From positions 1,178,001 to 1,242,000 of the forward strand of contig NZ_FXBM01000002.1 of assembly GCF_900177245.1 (NCBI RefSeq): a stretch of DNA of 64,000 nucleotides, given 5' to 3'. The notes under the pieces were generated by a model. That model was not told the DNA's origin, made no database searches, and worked only from the letters and a program-made list of their open reading frames with translations. This document shows positions 8,772-16,001 of this stretch, in pieces (positions within the stretch are counted from its first letter, which is position 1; each line of letters begins with the position of its first letter). This DNA comes from Rathayibacter oskolensis. Lineage in GTDB: Bacteria > Actinomycetota > Actinomycetes > Actinomycetales > Microbacteriaceae. A program made the translations under genes and the position numbers.

Positions 8772-9551
8772 TCAGCCCTGCTCCGCGAGGAACCCGAGCA
8801 CCGCCTCCTTGAACGCCCGGGCCGGGACCGTGCTGGTGTGGTCGCGGCCGGGGACGCTCACGAAGCGCGCGCCCGCCTCGGCGGCCAGCTGTGCGCCTCC
8901 GGGGGCGATCGGGTCGGCGTCGCCGGTGACGAGCAGCATCGGCAGGGCCGGGTGCGTTCCGAGCTCCGGATGCGCCCCGCCGCGCACGCCGTCGGCCACC
9001 GCGACCAGAGCCTCGAGGTCGTTGCCCTCGACGCCCTCCGCCATGCCGATGAACGCGCGGGTGAAGCGGTCGTCGATCTCGCCTCCGCCGGCCACGCGGG
9101 CCCTGGCGGCCTCGGCGTCGAAGTGCCGCAGCGGCTCGCCGACCGTGAGCCCGCCCAGGCTGAGGCTCGCCAGACGCTCCGGGTGCCGAAGCCCCAGCAC
9201 CCAGCCCATCCGCGCGCCGAGCGAGTAGCCGAGGTAGTGCGGTTCGACCAGGTCGTAGGAGTCGAGCACCCGCACCAGGTCGTCGACCATGGTGTCGACC
9301 CCGTAGGCGTCGGCCCGGTGCGGCTTCTCGCTCGCGCCGTGCCCGCGCTGGTCGAGGGCGACGACGCGGTAGCCGGCCCGCACGAGGGTGCGCAGCCAGC
9401 CCGCGGTCTCCCAGTTCAGCACCGCGTTCGACGCGAAGCCGTGCACCGCGAGGACAGTGGGCGCGCTCTCGTCCCCGACCGCGTAGGTGGCCAGGCGCAC
9501 TCCGTCGTCGGCCACGACGAACACGGGGGAGGGGAAGGCGATCGGAGTCAC
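8772..9551 (-). CDS. Alpha/beta-fold hydrolase
   Basis: A 259-residue hydrolase. An oxyanion-hole H-G-F-A-S segment (AVHGFASNAVLNWE) precedes V-A-L-D-Q-R-G-H-G-A-S, the nucleophile elbow is G-Y-S-L-G-A, and the C-terminal catalytic pair is V-T-G-D-A-D followed by G-R-D-H-T. These mark a Ser-Asp-His triad. The substrate is unknown. The start is GTG at 9551, with a -10-like CAGGGT (9558-9563) 6 nt upstream. The gene sits 41 nt from the quinone-reductase gene. Confidence 0.8.
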   Translation of the reverse strand: MTPIAFPSPVFVVADDGVRLATYAVGDESAPTVLAVHGFASNAVLNWETAGWLRTLVRAGYRVVALDQRGHGASEKPHRADAYGVDTMVDDLVRVLDSYDLVEPHYLGYSLGARMGWVLGLRHPERLASLSLGGLTVGEPLRHFDAEAARARVAGGGEIDDRFTRAFIGMAEGVEGNDLEALVAVADGVRGGAHPELGTHPALPMLLVTGDADPIAPGGAQLAAEAGARFVSVPGRDHTSTVPARAFKEAVLGFLAEQG

Positions 9552-9599
9552 CCGTCCACCCTGCCAGCCCGGGCACCTCCCTCGGGACGAGCCCCCTGC

Positions 9600-10031
9600 T
9601 CAGCGCTGCGGCCGCGAGGAGCGCACGAACGGCACCGCGATCGGCAGGCGCACCGACCGTCCGCGCCCCGAGCGGATGCCCAGCACGACGCAGACCACGA
9701 GGTTGAGCACCGACAGGAGGAGGATCGCCGCGATCGTGACGATCGGCCAGTCGAGCTCGAGGGAGTCGCGCACCGAGACCAGCGCGAGGTGCAGTGGCAC
9801 GAGCATCAGCTGCAGGGCGAGGTAGGTGAGCTGCCAGTTCACCGCGACGACTCCGTTCAGGTCGCTCAGCGGCCCGGTGCGGCGCCGCGCTCCCCAGGTC
9901 ATCACGGTGGCGATCAGCGAGAGCAGCGGGGACAGCACGACGAAGCCCGCCAGCGCCGAGAGGCCCGAGAACCACACGGCGCGGGCCCCCTTGGCGTCGC
10001 GGATCCGGAACCGGGTCTCGTCGTCGTGCAT
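9600..10031 (-). CDS. DUF4870-like small membrane protein
   Basis: A 143-residue protein with three to four hydrophobic helices. The central part, with Leu-rich helices separated by W-G-A-R-R-R-x-G-P-L-S-D-L-N-G and then V-N-W-Q-L-T-Y-L, resembles DUF4870 membrane proteins, which carry E-A-L-N-F-Q at this place. Function is unknown. The reading frame extends 29 codons upstream into an Arg-rich stretch. The ATG at 10031, preceded by GGAGG-type sequence, begins with a charged M-H-D-D-E-T and is preferred. Confidence 0.6.
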   Translation of the reverse strand: MHDDETRFRIRDAKGARAVWFSGLSALAGFVVLSPLLSLIATVMTWGARRRTGPLSDLNGVVAVNWQLTYLALQLMLVPLHLALVSVRDSLELDWPIVTIAAILLLSVLNLVVCVVLGIRSGRGRSVRLPIAVPFVRSSRPQR

Positions 10032-10220
10032 CCTCCGCCGCCTCCTCGCGCCCGCCGACGACCGCCGGCCGCTCCAGTCTCGCACCCGCCCCCGGAGCGA
10101 CGCGGGGGACAGCCCCACCGGGTCGGGGGTTCACCGGATGGGGCCGGCCGCCGGCCGTCTCTAGCGTGGAGTCATCGCCGGAACGACCCTCGCCTCCGGC
10201 CCGCTGAGAAGGAGCACCCC

Positions 10221-10664
10221 ATGACCACCGACACCGCGCCGAAGCCCGCCGACGAGCAGCCGACCGAGAACCTCGGCTCCGGCGGCACCGCCGTTCTCAC
10301 GGAGGCGGCACCGCGGGAGGTCGAGTCCCGACCGACCGAGGCCCCCCGCGCCGAGGCCCCCTACGGCACGCCGACGCCTCCCGCCGTCGCGACCCCCGCC
10401 CCGTCGACCCCGTTCTCGCTGACGAGCCTCATCCTCGGTGTGACGTCGGTCTTCTTCGGGCTCACCGTCATCGCCCCGGTCGCCGGCCTCGTGTTCGGCA
10501 TCCTCGGCCTCCGTCGCGAGCCCGCCGGGCGCACGCTCGCCATCTGGGGCATCGTCCTGAACGCCGTCATGCTCGGCTTCGTCGCGCTGATGATCGTCGG
10601 ACTGCTGTTCCTCGGCCTGCTCGTGCCGTTCGTCGCCCTCGCGACCGGCAGCGATCTGAGCTGA
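10221..10664 (+). CDS. DUF4190 domain membrane protein with Pro/Glu-rich N-tail
   Basis: A 147-residue protein with a disordered Pro/Ala/Glu/Thr-rich cytoplasmic tail of about 65 residues followed by a DUF4190 membrane hairpin (SLILGVTSVFFGLTVIAPV, then FGILGLRREPAGRTLAIWGI). A third hydrophobic stretch runs to the C-terminus. The start ATG has GAAGGAG at the usual spacing, and a TAGCGT -10 box (10161-10166) lies about 55 nt upstream, so unlike many genes here it has a leader. It ends convergently, 12 nt from the FadR-type regulator. Confidence 0.75.
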   Translation: MTTDTAPKPADEQPTENLGSGGTAVLTEAAPREVESRPTEAPRAEAPYGTPTPPAVATPAPSTPFSLTSLILGVTSVFFGLTVIAPVAGLVFGILGLRREPAGRTLAIWGIVLNAVMLGFVALMIVGLLFLGLLVPFVALATGSDLS

Positions 10665-10676
10665 CCGGGACGCCCC

Positions 10677-11441
10677 TCACGACAGGAACGCGCGCAGCAG
10701 GGCCGCCGACGCCTGGACGTGCTCCGACATCAGCCGCGCCGCCTCGTCCGCCCGCCCCGTGAGGATCGCGGTCACGAGCGCCCGGTGCTGCTCGTCGGCG
10801 TGCTCGATGTTCCGCGGCAGCAGCGGGATGTCGTCGAGCAGCGCGTTCACCCGCATCCGGCTCTCGGCCACGAGCGGCAGGAGCGACGGGACGCCGGCCA
10901 GCTCGGCGATGCTCAGGTGCAGCCGGGAGTCGAGGCGGCGGTAGTCGTCCGGGCTCGCGCTCTCGAGCTCGGCCAGTGCCTCGAAGAGCTGCTCGCGGTC
11001 GGCGGCGCTGAGATCGGATCCTGCGGCCAGGCGGGCGGCTCCGACCTCGAGGATCTCGCGCAGCCCCACCACGTCGTCGATCTCGGCGCGGTCGAAGCCC
11101 CGCCGCCCGGGCGCCGGAGTCGGCGGCAGCTCGTCGGCGACGAAGGTCCCTCCGTAGCGGCCCCGCCGCACGAGCAGGTAGCCGGCGTCGGCGAGCGAGG
11201 CGATGGCGTCGCGCAGCGTGTCGCGGCCGACGCCCAGGCGCGCCGACAGCTCCCGCTCGGGAGGCAGGCGCTCGCCCGGCCCCACCAGCCCGAGCTTGAC
11301 CATCTGCATCAGCCGCTGGACCGTCTCCTCGAAGGCGTTCCCGGTGCGCACCGGCCGCAGCACCGCCTCCTCGGCGCTCGCCGCGGGCCCGGTCGGCCAC
11401 GGGCCGTCCCCGGTCTCGGAGTCGAGCCCCACGCCGATCAC
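10677..11441 (-). CDS. FadR/GntR-family transcriptional regulator of the gamma-glutamylation locus
   Basis: A 254-residue regulator. After a 30-residue tail, the winged helix reads G-E-R-L-P-P-E-R-E-L-S-A-R-L-G-V-G-R-D-T-L-R-D-A, the GntR signature, and an all-helical FCD ligand domain (E-I-D-D-V-V-G-L-R-E-I-L-E and later H-L-S-I-A-E) follows. FCD regulators bind small organic acids and often repress their own operon. The GTG start overlaps the SDR stop by 4 nt, making it the last gene of the operon that begins with the glutamine-synthetase-like gene. It is therefore the likely regulator of the permease/ligase divergent promoters. Confidence 0.88.
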   Translation of the reverse strand: MIGVGLDSETGDGPWPTGPAASAEEAVLRPVRTGNAFEETVQRLMQMVKLGLVGPGERLPPERELSARLGVGRDTLRDAIASLADAGYLLVRRGRYGGTFVADELPPTPAPGRRGFDRAEIDDVVGLREILEVGAARLAAGSDLSAADREQLFEALAELESASPDDYRRLDSRLHLSIAELAGVPSLLPLVAESRMRVNALLDDIPLLPRNIEHADEQHRALVTAILTGRADEAARLMSEHVQASAALLRAFLS

Positions 11442-12241
11442 TCCGGCGTCACGTAGGCCGAGGAGATGCCGCCGTCGACGAGGAAGGTCGAGCCGGTGAT
11501 GAAGGAGGCGTCGTCGCTCGCGAGGAACGCGACGGCCGCCGCGAGCTCCTCCGGCTCGGCGAAGCGCCCGATCGGGACGTGCACCAGGCGGCGCTGGGCG
11601 CGCACGGGATCGGCGGCGAACAGCTCCTGCAGCAGGGGCGTGTTGACCGGCCCCGGGCAGAGCGCGTTGACGCGGATGCCCTGGCGGGCGAACTGCACGC
11701 CGAGCTCGCGGCTCATCGCGAGCACGCCGCCCTTCGAGGCGGTGTAGCTGATCTGCGAGGTGGCCGAGCCGAGGACGGCCACGAAGGAGGCGGTGTTGAT
11801 GATCGATCCGCTGCCCTGCCGCGTCATGTGGCGCAGCGCCGCGCGGCAGCACAGGTACACCGACTTGAGGTTGACGTCCTGCACCCGCTCCCAGGCCGGC
11901 AGCTCGGTGGTCTCGATCGAGTCGTCGTCGGGGGGCGAGATCCCCGCGTTGTTGAAGGCGATGTCGAGGGAGCCGTAGGTGTCGACGGCGGTCTGGAAGA
12001 GGGCGTCCACCTCCTCCTCGCTCGTCACGTCCACCTTCACGAACAGGCCGCCCAGCGCCTCGGCGACCTCGGTGCCGCGCGCCCGGTCGACGTCGGCGAT
12101 GACCACCCGCGCGCCCTCGCGGACGAAGCGCGTCGCCGTGGCCAGGCCGATCCCGCTCGCGCCGCCCGTGACGACCGCGACCTTGCCGGCGAGACGGCGC
12201 CCGAGGTCGATCGGGGTGGTGTCGAGGGGAGGGATCGCCAT
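11438..12241 (-). CDS. Short-chain dehydrogenase/reductase (SDR), predicted alcohol dehydrogenase of the pathway
   Basis: A 267-residue classical SDR with the NAD-binding T-G-G-A-S-G-I-G motif near the N-terminus, D-V-D after strand 2 (favouring NAD+ over NADP+), N-N-A-G, and the catalytic Y-T-A-S-K. The C-terminal signature is G-S-T-F-L-V-D-G-G. It lies between the aldehyde dehydrogenase and the regulator in one operon. Polyamine gamma-glutamylation loci normally have a flavin amine oxidase at this step and none is seen here. An alcohol dehydrogenase would fit oxidation of a gamma-glutamylated amino alcohol. Annotation as 3-oxoacyl reductase would rest on family similarity only. Confidence 0.85.
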   Translation of the reverse strand: MAIPPLDTTPIDLGRRLAGKVAVVTGGASGIGLATATRFVREGARVVIADVDRARGTEVAEALGGLFVKVDVTSEEEVDALFQTAVDTYGSLDIAFNNAGISPPDDDSIETTELPAWERVQDVNLKSVYLCCRAALRHMTRQGSGSIINTASFVAVLGSATSQISYTASKGGVLAMSRELGVQFARQGIRVNALCPGPVNTPLLQELFAADPVRAQRRLVHVPIGRFAEPEELAAAVAFLASDDASFITGSTFLVDGGISSAYVTPE

Positions 12242-12294
12242 GGGACGGCCTTTCTGAGGAGCGGGAGCAGGAGCGGGAGCGGAGCGGGAGGAGG

Positions 12295-13653
12295 TCAGTC
12301 GGCCGCGAAGAAGACGTTCTTCGTCTCGGTGAAGCCGAGCGCGGCGTCCGGTCCGAGCTCGCGGCCGAGCCCCGACTGCTTGAAGCCGCCGAAGGGGGTC
12401 GAGTACCGGACAGAGGAGTGCGAGTTGACCGAGAGGTTGCCGCTCTCGACCGCGCGCGACATCCGCAGGGCCCGGCCGAGGTCCCGGGTCCAGATCGAGC
12501 CCGAGAGCCCGTAGTCGGTGTCGTTGGCGAGCCGGATCGCGTCGGCCTCGTCGTCGAACGGCAGCACCGAGACGACGGGCCCGAAGACCTCCTCGCGCCA
12601 CACGGCGTCGCTCGTCGAGGGCAGGAGCACGGTCGGCGGGAACCAGAAGCCGGGGCCGTCGGGAGCCGCGCCGCGGAAGGCGACGGGCGCCCCCTCCGGC
12701 ACGAACGACGCCACCCGGTCGCGGTGGGTGGACGAGACGAGCGGACCCATCTCGGTCGACTCCTCGGTCGGGTCGCCGACGACCACGCCCTGCACCGCCG
12801 GCTCCAGCAGCTCGAGGAAGCGGTCGAGGACGCTCCTCTCGACGAGGATCCTGCTGCGGGCGCAGCAGTCCTGACCGGCGTTCTCGAAGACGCCGTACGG
12901 CGCGGTGGCCGCGGCGCGCTCGAGGTCGGAGTCGGCGAAGACGATGTTCGCGCTCTTGCCGCCGAGCTCGAGGGTCACCCGCTTCACCTGCTCGGCGCAG
13001 CCGGCCATCACCTGCTTGCCGACCCGCGTGGATCCGGTGAAGACCACCTTGCGGACGAGCGGATGGGTGACGAAGCGCGTGCCGACCACGTCGCCGCGGC
13101 CGGGGAGGACCTGGAAGAGCCCCTCGGGGAGTCCGGACTCGAGGGCCAGCTCGGCGAGGCGGAGGCTGGTGAGCGGGGTCCACTCCGCGGGCTTGAGCAC
13201 CACGGCGTTGCCCGCGGCGAGAGCCGGAGCGAAGCCCCACGACGCGATCGTCATCGGGAAGTTCCACGGCGTGATGATCCCGACGACGCCCAGGGGCTCG
13301 TGCACCGTGACGTCGAGTCCTCCGGCGACCGGGATCTGCGCGCCGAGGAGGCGCTCGGGCGCCGCCGAGGCGTACTCGAGCACGTCGCGGACGTGGCCCG
13401 CCTCCCACCGGGACTGCGTGATCGGGTGCCCGGAGTTGCGGGTCTCGAGGGCGGCGAGCTCCTCGATCGCGCCGTCGACCGCCGAGGCGAATCGCCGCAG
13501 CGCCCGGGCGCGGTCGACCGGAGCGAGGGCGGCCCAGGCGCGCTGGGCTCGGGAGGCGCGCTCGATCGCGGCGTCGACGGTCGCGAGGTCGGCGAGGGCG
13601 ACCTCCTCGAACGCGGCCCCGGTAGAGGGGTCGACGAGGCTCTGGGTGCTCAT
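12295..13653 (-). CDS. NAD(P)-dependent aldehyde dehydrogenase
   Basis: A 452-residue aldehyde dehydrogenase with I-T-P-W-N-F-P (about 127-133), F-T-G-S-T-x-V-G-K, the general base in L-E-L-G-G-K (E229) and the nucleophile in F-E-N-A-G-Q-D-C (C263). The ALDH superfamily oxidises aldehydes to acids. Its first codon overlaps the stop of the amidotransferase (ATGA). In this operon it is predicted to oxidise a gamma-glutamylated amino-aldehyde to the matching acid before hydrolysis of the glutamyl group. It is slightly short for the family (about 480-500), mainly at the N-terminus. Confidence 0.9.
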   Translation of the reverse strand: MSTQSLVDPSTGAAFEEVALADLATVDAAIERASRAQRAWAALAPVDRARALRRFASAVDGAIEELAALETRNSGHPITQSRWEAGHVRDVLEYASAAPERLLGAQIPVAGGLDVTVHEPLGVVGIITPWNFPMTIASWGFAPALAAGNAVVLKPAEWTPLTSLRLAELALESGLPEGLFQVLPGRGDVVGTRFVTHPLVRKVVFTGSTRVGKQVMAGCAEQVKRVTLELGGKSANIVFADSDLERAAATAPYGVFENAGQDCCARSRILVERSVLDRFLELLEPAVQGVVVGDPTEESTEMGPLVSSTHRDRVASFVPEGAPVAFRGAAPDGPGFWFPPTVLLPSTSDAVWREEVFGPVVSVLPFDDEADAIRLANDTDYGLSGSIWTRDLGRALRMSRAVESGNLSVNSHSSVRYSTPFGGFKQSGLGRELGPDAALGFTETKNVFFAAD

Positions 13654-14417
13654 GACGCCACTCCCGCGCTCATGCTCTCGCGGCGGGCGAGTGCCGCCGC
13701 GACGAGACCGGTGAACAGGCGGGCGTCCGAGGCGTCCTCCTCCGGATGCCACTGCACCCCGAGGGCGAAGCGGCGCCCCGGCACCTCGAGCGCCTCGATG
13801 GTGCCGTCGGCCGTGCGCGCGGCGACCTCGAGGCCGTCCGCCACGCGGTCGACCGCCTGGTGGTGGTAGACCTGCCCGACCACGGCGTCCTGCCCGAGGA
13901 GCCCGCGCAGGCGCGACTCCGGTGCGACGGCGACCTCGACGTGCGAGAAGACGCCGCCGCCCGCCTGGTAGCGCCGGTCGCCCACCAGGTCGGGCAGGTG
14001 CTGGTGCAGGGTGCCGCCGAGGCTGACGTTGAGCAGTTGGGCGCCGCGGCAGATGCCGAGGAACGGCACGTCGCTCTCGAGCGCTGCGGTGAGCAGCAGG
14101 TCCTCCCACGCGTCGCGCTCGGGGCGGGGCGCGTCGGTCTCAGGATGCGGCTCCTGCCCGTAGCGCGCCGGATCGATGTCCTTGCCGCCGCAGACGATCA
14201 GCCCGTCGAGCCGGTCGACGACGGCGCGCGCCACCTCGGCCGAGGCGGGCTGGGGAGGCAGCAGCAGCGCCACGCCTCCCGCGCGGGTCACCGAGTCGAT
14301 GTAGTTCGCCGGGAGGAAGGACGCCTCGACGTCCCACACGCCCGAGACAGCGCGCTCGCGGTAGGTGGTCAGTCCGATGATCGGCCGCGGGGCGACCGGC
14401 TGGTCAGAGGCGCTCAA
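13650..14417 (-). CDS. Class I glutamine amidotransferase-like gamma-glutamyl hydrolase (PuuD-like)
   Basis: A 255-residue peptidase C26-type enzyme. The nucleophile elbow is F-L-G-I-C-R-G-A-Q (C123) and the His-Glu pair is Q-W-H-P-E-E (H224, E226). The start I-I-G-L-T-T-Y matches gamma-glutamyl-gamma-aminobutyrate hydrolases. It would release glutamate from a gamma-glutamyl amino acid. Its first 14 nt overlap the 3' end of the ligase gene, and its stop overlaps the start of the aldehyde dehydrogenase, so the three are tightly coupled. The actual leaving group (GABA, glycine or other) is not shown by sequence. Confidence 0.87.
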   Translation of the reverse strand: MSASDQPVAPRPIIGLTTYRERAVSGVWDVEASFLPANYIDSVTRAGGVALLLPPQPASAEVARAVVDRLDGLIVCGGKDIDPARYGQEPHPETDAPRPERDAWEDLLLTAALESDVPFLGICRGAQLLNVSLGGTLHQHLPDLVGDRRYQAGGGVFSHVEVAVAPESRLRGLLGQDAVVGQVYHHQAVDRVADGLEVAARTADGTIEALEVPGRRFALGVQWHPEEDASDARLFTGLVAAALARRESMSAGVAS

Positions 14418-15807
14418 ATCCGCGCACCCTCTCCCAGTCGGTGACCGCCGCGTCGTAGGCCGCGAGTTCGACCCGCGCGTTGTTGACGTAGTGGTCGACG
14501 ACCTCGTCGCCGAAGGCCGCGCGGGCGAGCGCGGAGTTCTCGAACAGGTCGGCCGCCTCGCGGAGCGTCGTCGGGACCCGCGGCGCGCCGGAGCCGTAGG
14601 CGTTGCCGGTCTGCAGGTCCTCGAGCTCGAGCTCGTTCTCGATCCCGTGCAGGCCGGCGGCGATGAGGGCCGCGACGGCCAGGTACTGGTTGACGTCGCC
14701 TCCCGGCACGCGGTTCTCGACGCGCATCCCGGGCCCGTGGCCGACCACGCGGAGGGCGCAGGTGCGGTTGTCGAGCCCCCAGGCGACGGCGGTGGGCGCG
14801 AAGGAGCCGTCGACGTAGCGCTTGTAGGAGTTGATGTTCGGCGCGAAGAACAGGGTGAACTCGCGCATCGCGGCCAGCTGCCCGGCGAGGTAGTGCCGGA
14901 ACATCGCCGACATCCCGTGCTCGCCCTCGGGATCGGCGAAGACCGGCGTCCCGTCGGTGCCGCGCAGCGAGAGGTGGATGTGGCAGGAGTTGCCCTCCCG
15001 CTCGTTGAACTTCGCCATGAAGGTCAGGCTCTTGCCGTGCTTGTCGGCGATCTCCTTCGCCCCCGACTTGTAGATCGAGTGGTTGTCGCAGGTCACGAGC
15101 GCGGTGTCGTACTTGAAGCCGATCTCCTGCTGGCCGAAGTTGCACTCGCCCTTGATGCCCTCGCAGTAGAGCCCCGCACCCTCCATCGAGACGCGGATGT
15201 CGCGCATCAGCGGCTCCATCCGGGTGGAGGCGAGCAGCGCGTAGTCGATGTTGTAGTCGCTCGCGGGGGTCAGCTCGCGGTAGCCCTTCTTGAAGGCGTC
15301 GCGGTAGGAGTCGTCGAAGACGATGAACTCCAGCTCGGTCGCCACGAGCGCCTCGAGCCCGCGCTCGGCGAGGCGGTCGAGCTGCGCGCGGAGGATCTGC
15401 CGGGGCGCCTCGCCGACCGGCGCGTCGTCGAGCCAGGTCAGGTCGGCGGTCACCATCGCCGTCCCCGGCAGCCACGGCGCGAGGCGGAGGGTCGAGAGGT
15501 CGGGGACCATCGCCATGTCGCCGTAGCCGCGCTCCCAGCTCGAGATCGCGTAGCCCGCGACGGTGTTCATCTCGACGTCGACGGCGAGCAGGTAGTTGCA
15601 GCACTCCGCTCCGTGCTCGGCGACGTCGTCCTGGAAGAGCCGCGCCGAGATGCGCTTGCCGACCAGCCGCCCCTGCATGTCGGTGAAGGCGACGATGACG
15701 GTGTCGATCTCGCCCGCGGCGATGAGCTCGTCGAGGCGCTCGAGCGTGAGCATGCCCCGCCGGGTCACCGTGCCGTTCGACGACGTGTCCGTGCCCGCTG
15801 TGCTCAT
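14404..15807 (-). CDS. Glutamine-synthetase-like gamma-glutamyl-amine ligase (PuuA/GlnA4-type)
   Basis: A 467-residue type I glutamine-synthetase fold protein. It has the N-terminal F-T-D-M-Q-G-R-L-V-G-K-R beta-grasp start, T-E-L-E-F metal ligands, the nucleotide region M-A-K-F-N-E-R-E-G-N-S-C-H-I-H and the C-terminal N-R-V-P-G-G-D-V-N-Q. The last motif replaces the N-R-S-A of true glutamine synthetases. The Tyr adenylylation region is absent. Such paralogues attach glutamate to amines (putrescine, ethanolamine) using ATP. It is the first gene of a five-gene operon and is divergent from an ethanolamine-type permease, which favours an amine substrate over ammonia. Confidence 0.9.
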   Translation of the reverse strand: MSTAGTDTSSNGTVTRRGMLTLERLDELIAAGEIDTVIVAFTDMQGRLVGKRISARLFQDDVAEHGAECCNYLLAVDVEMNTVAGYAISSWERGYGDMAMVPDLSTLRLAPWLPGTAMVTADLTWLDDAPVGEAPRQILRAQLDRLAERGLEALVATELEFIVFDDSYRDAFKKGYRELTPASDYNIDYALLASTRMEPLMRDIRVSMEGAGLYCEGIKGECNFGQQEIGFKYDTALVTCDNHSIYKSGAKEIADKHGKSLTFMAKFNEREGNSCHIHLSLRGTDGTPVFADPEGEHGMSAMFRHYLAGQLAAMREFTLFFAPNINSYKRYVDGSFAPTAVAWGLDNRTCALRVVGHGPGMRVENRVPGGDVNQYLAVAALIAAGLHGIENELELEDLQTGNAYGSGAPRVPTTLREAADLFENSALARAAFGDEVVDHYVNNARVELAAYDAAVTDWERVRGFERL

Positions 15808-15870
15808 CGTGTGCCTCCGGGTGCTGGCTCCGCCGGTCGGCCGAGAGGAGGCGCAAGGTCGGATCGGGGA

Positions 15871-15898
15871 CCATTAGACCACAGGGTCGGCCGGTGAA
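15871..15898 (-). promoter_or_regulatory. Candidate promoter of the gamma-glutamylation operon
   Basis: On the minus strand TTCACC (15893-15898) and TAATGG (15871-15876) are 16 nt apart, about 65 nt upstream of the ligase ATG. The overlapping bases contain GGTC twice in direct orientation, a possible site for the FadR-type regulator. The -10 match is weak. Confidence 0.35.
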
Positions 15899-15946
15899 TG
15901 GGCGCGAGGGGGCCGACTCTTTTACCTCCCCGAAACGCCATTGGCC

Positions 15947-15975
15947 TTCACAGCGTCCATTGAGGTCCCTATGCT
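15947..15975 (+). promoter_or_regulatory. Candidate promoter of the ethanolamine-type permease
   Basis: TTCACA (15947-15952) and TATGCT (15970-15975) are separated by exactly 17 nt, giving a good housekeeping-sigma match. A leader of about 20 nt with a GAGGAG ribosome site follows before the ATG at 16002. Confidence 0.6.
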
Positions 15976-16001
15976 CGGTCGCGACGACCCGAGGAGACCC
16001 G

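Noticed and set aside
14404-15807. Main nitrogen-assimilating glutamine synthetase (glnA)
   Set aside because: Operon context, the N-R-V-P-G-G motif in place of N-R-S-A and absence of the adenylylation region point to an amine ligase paralogue.
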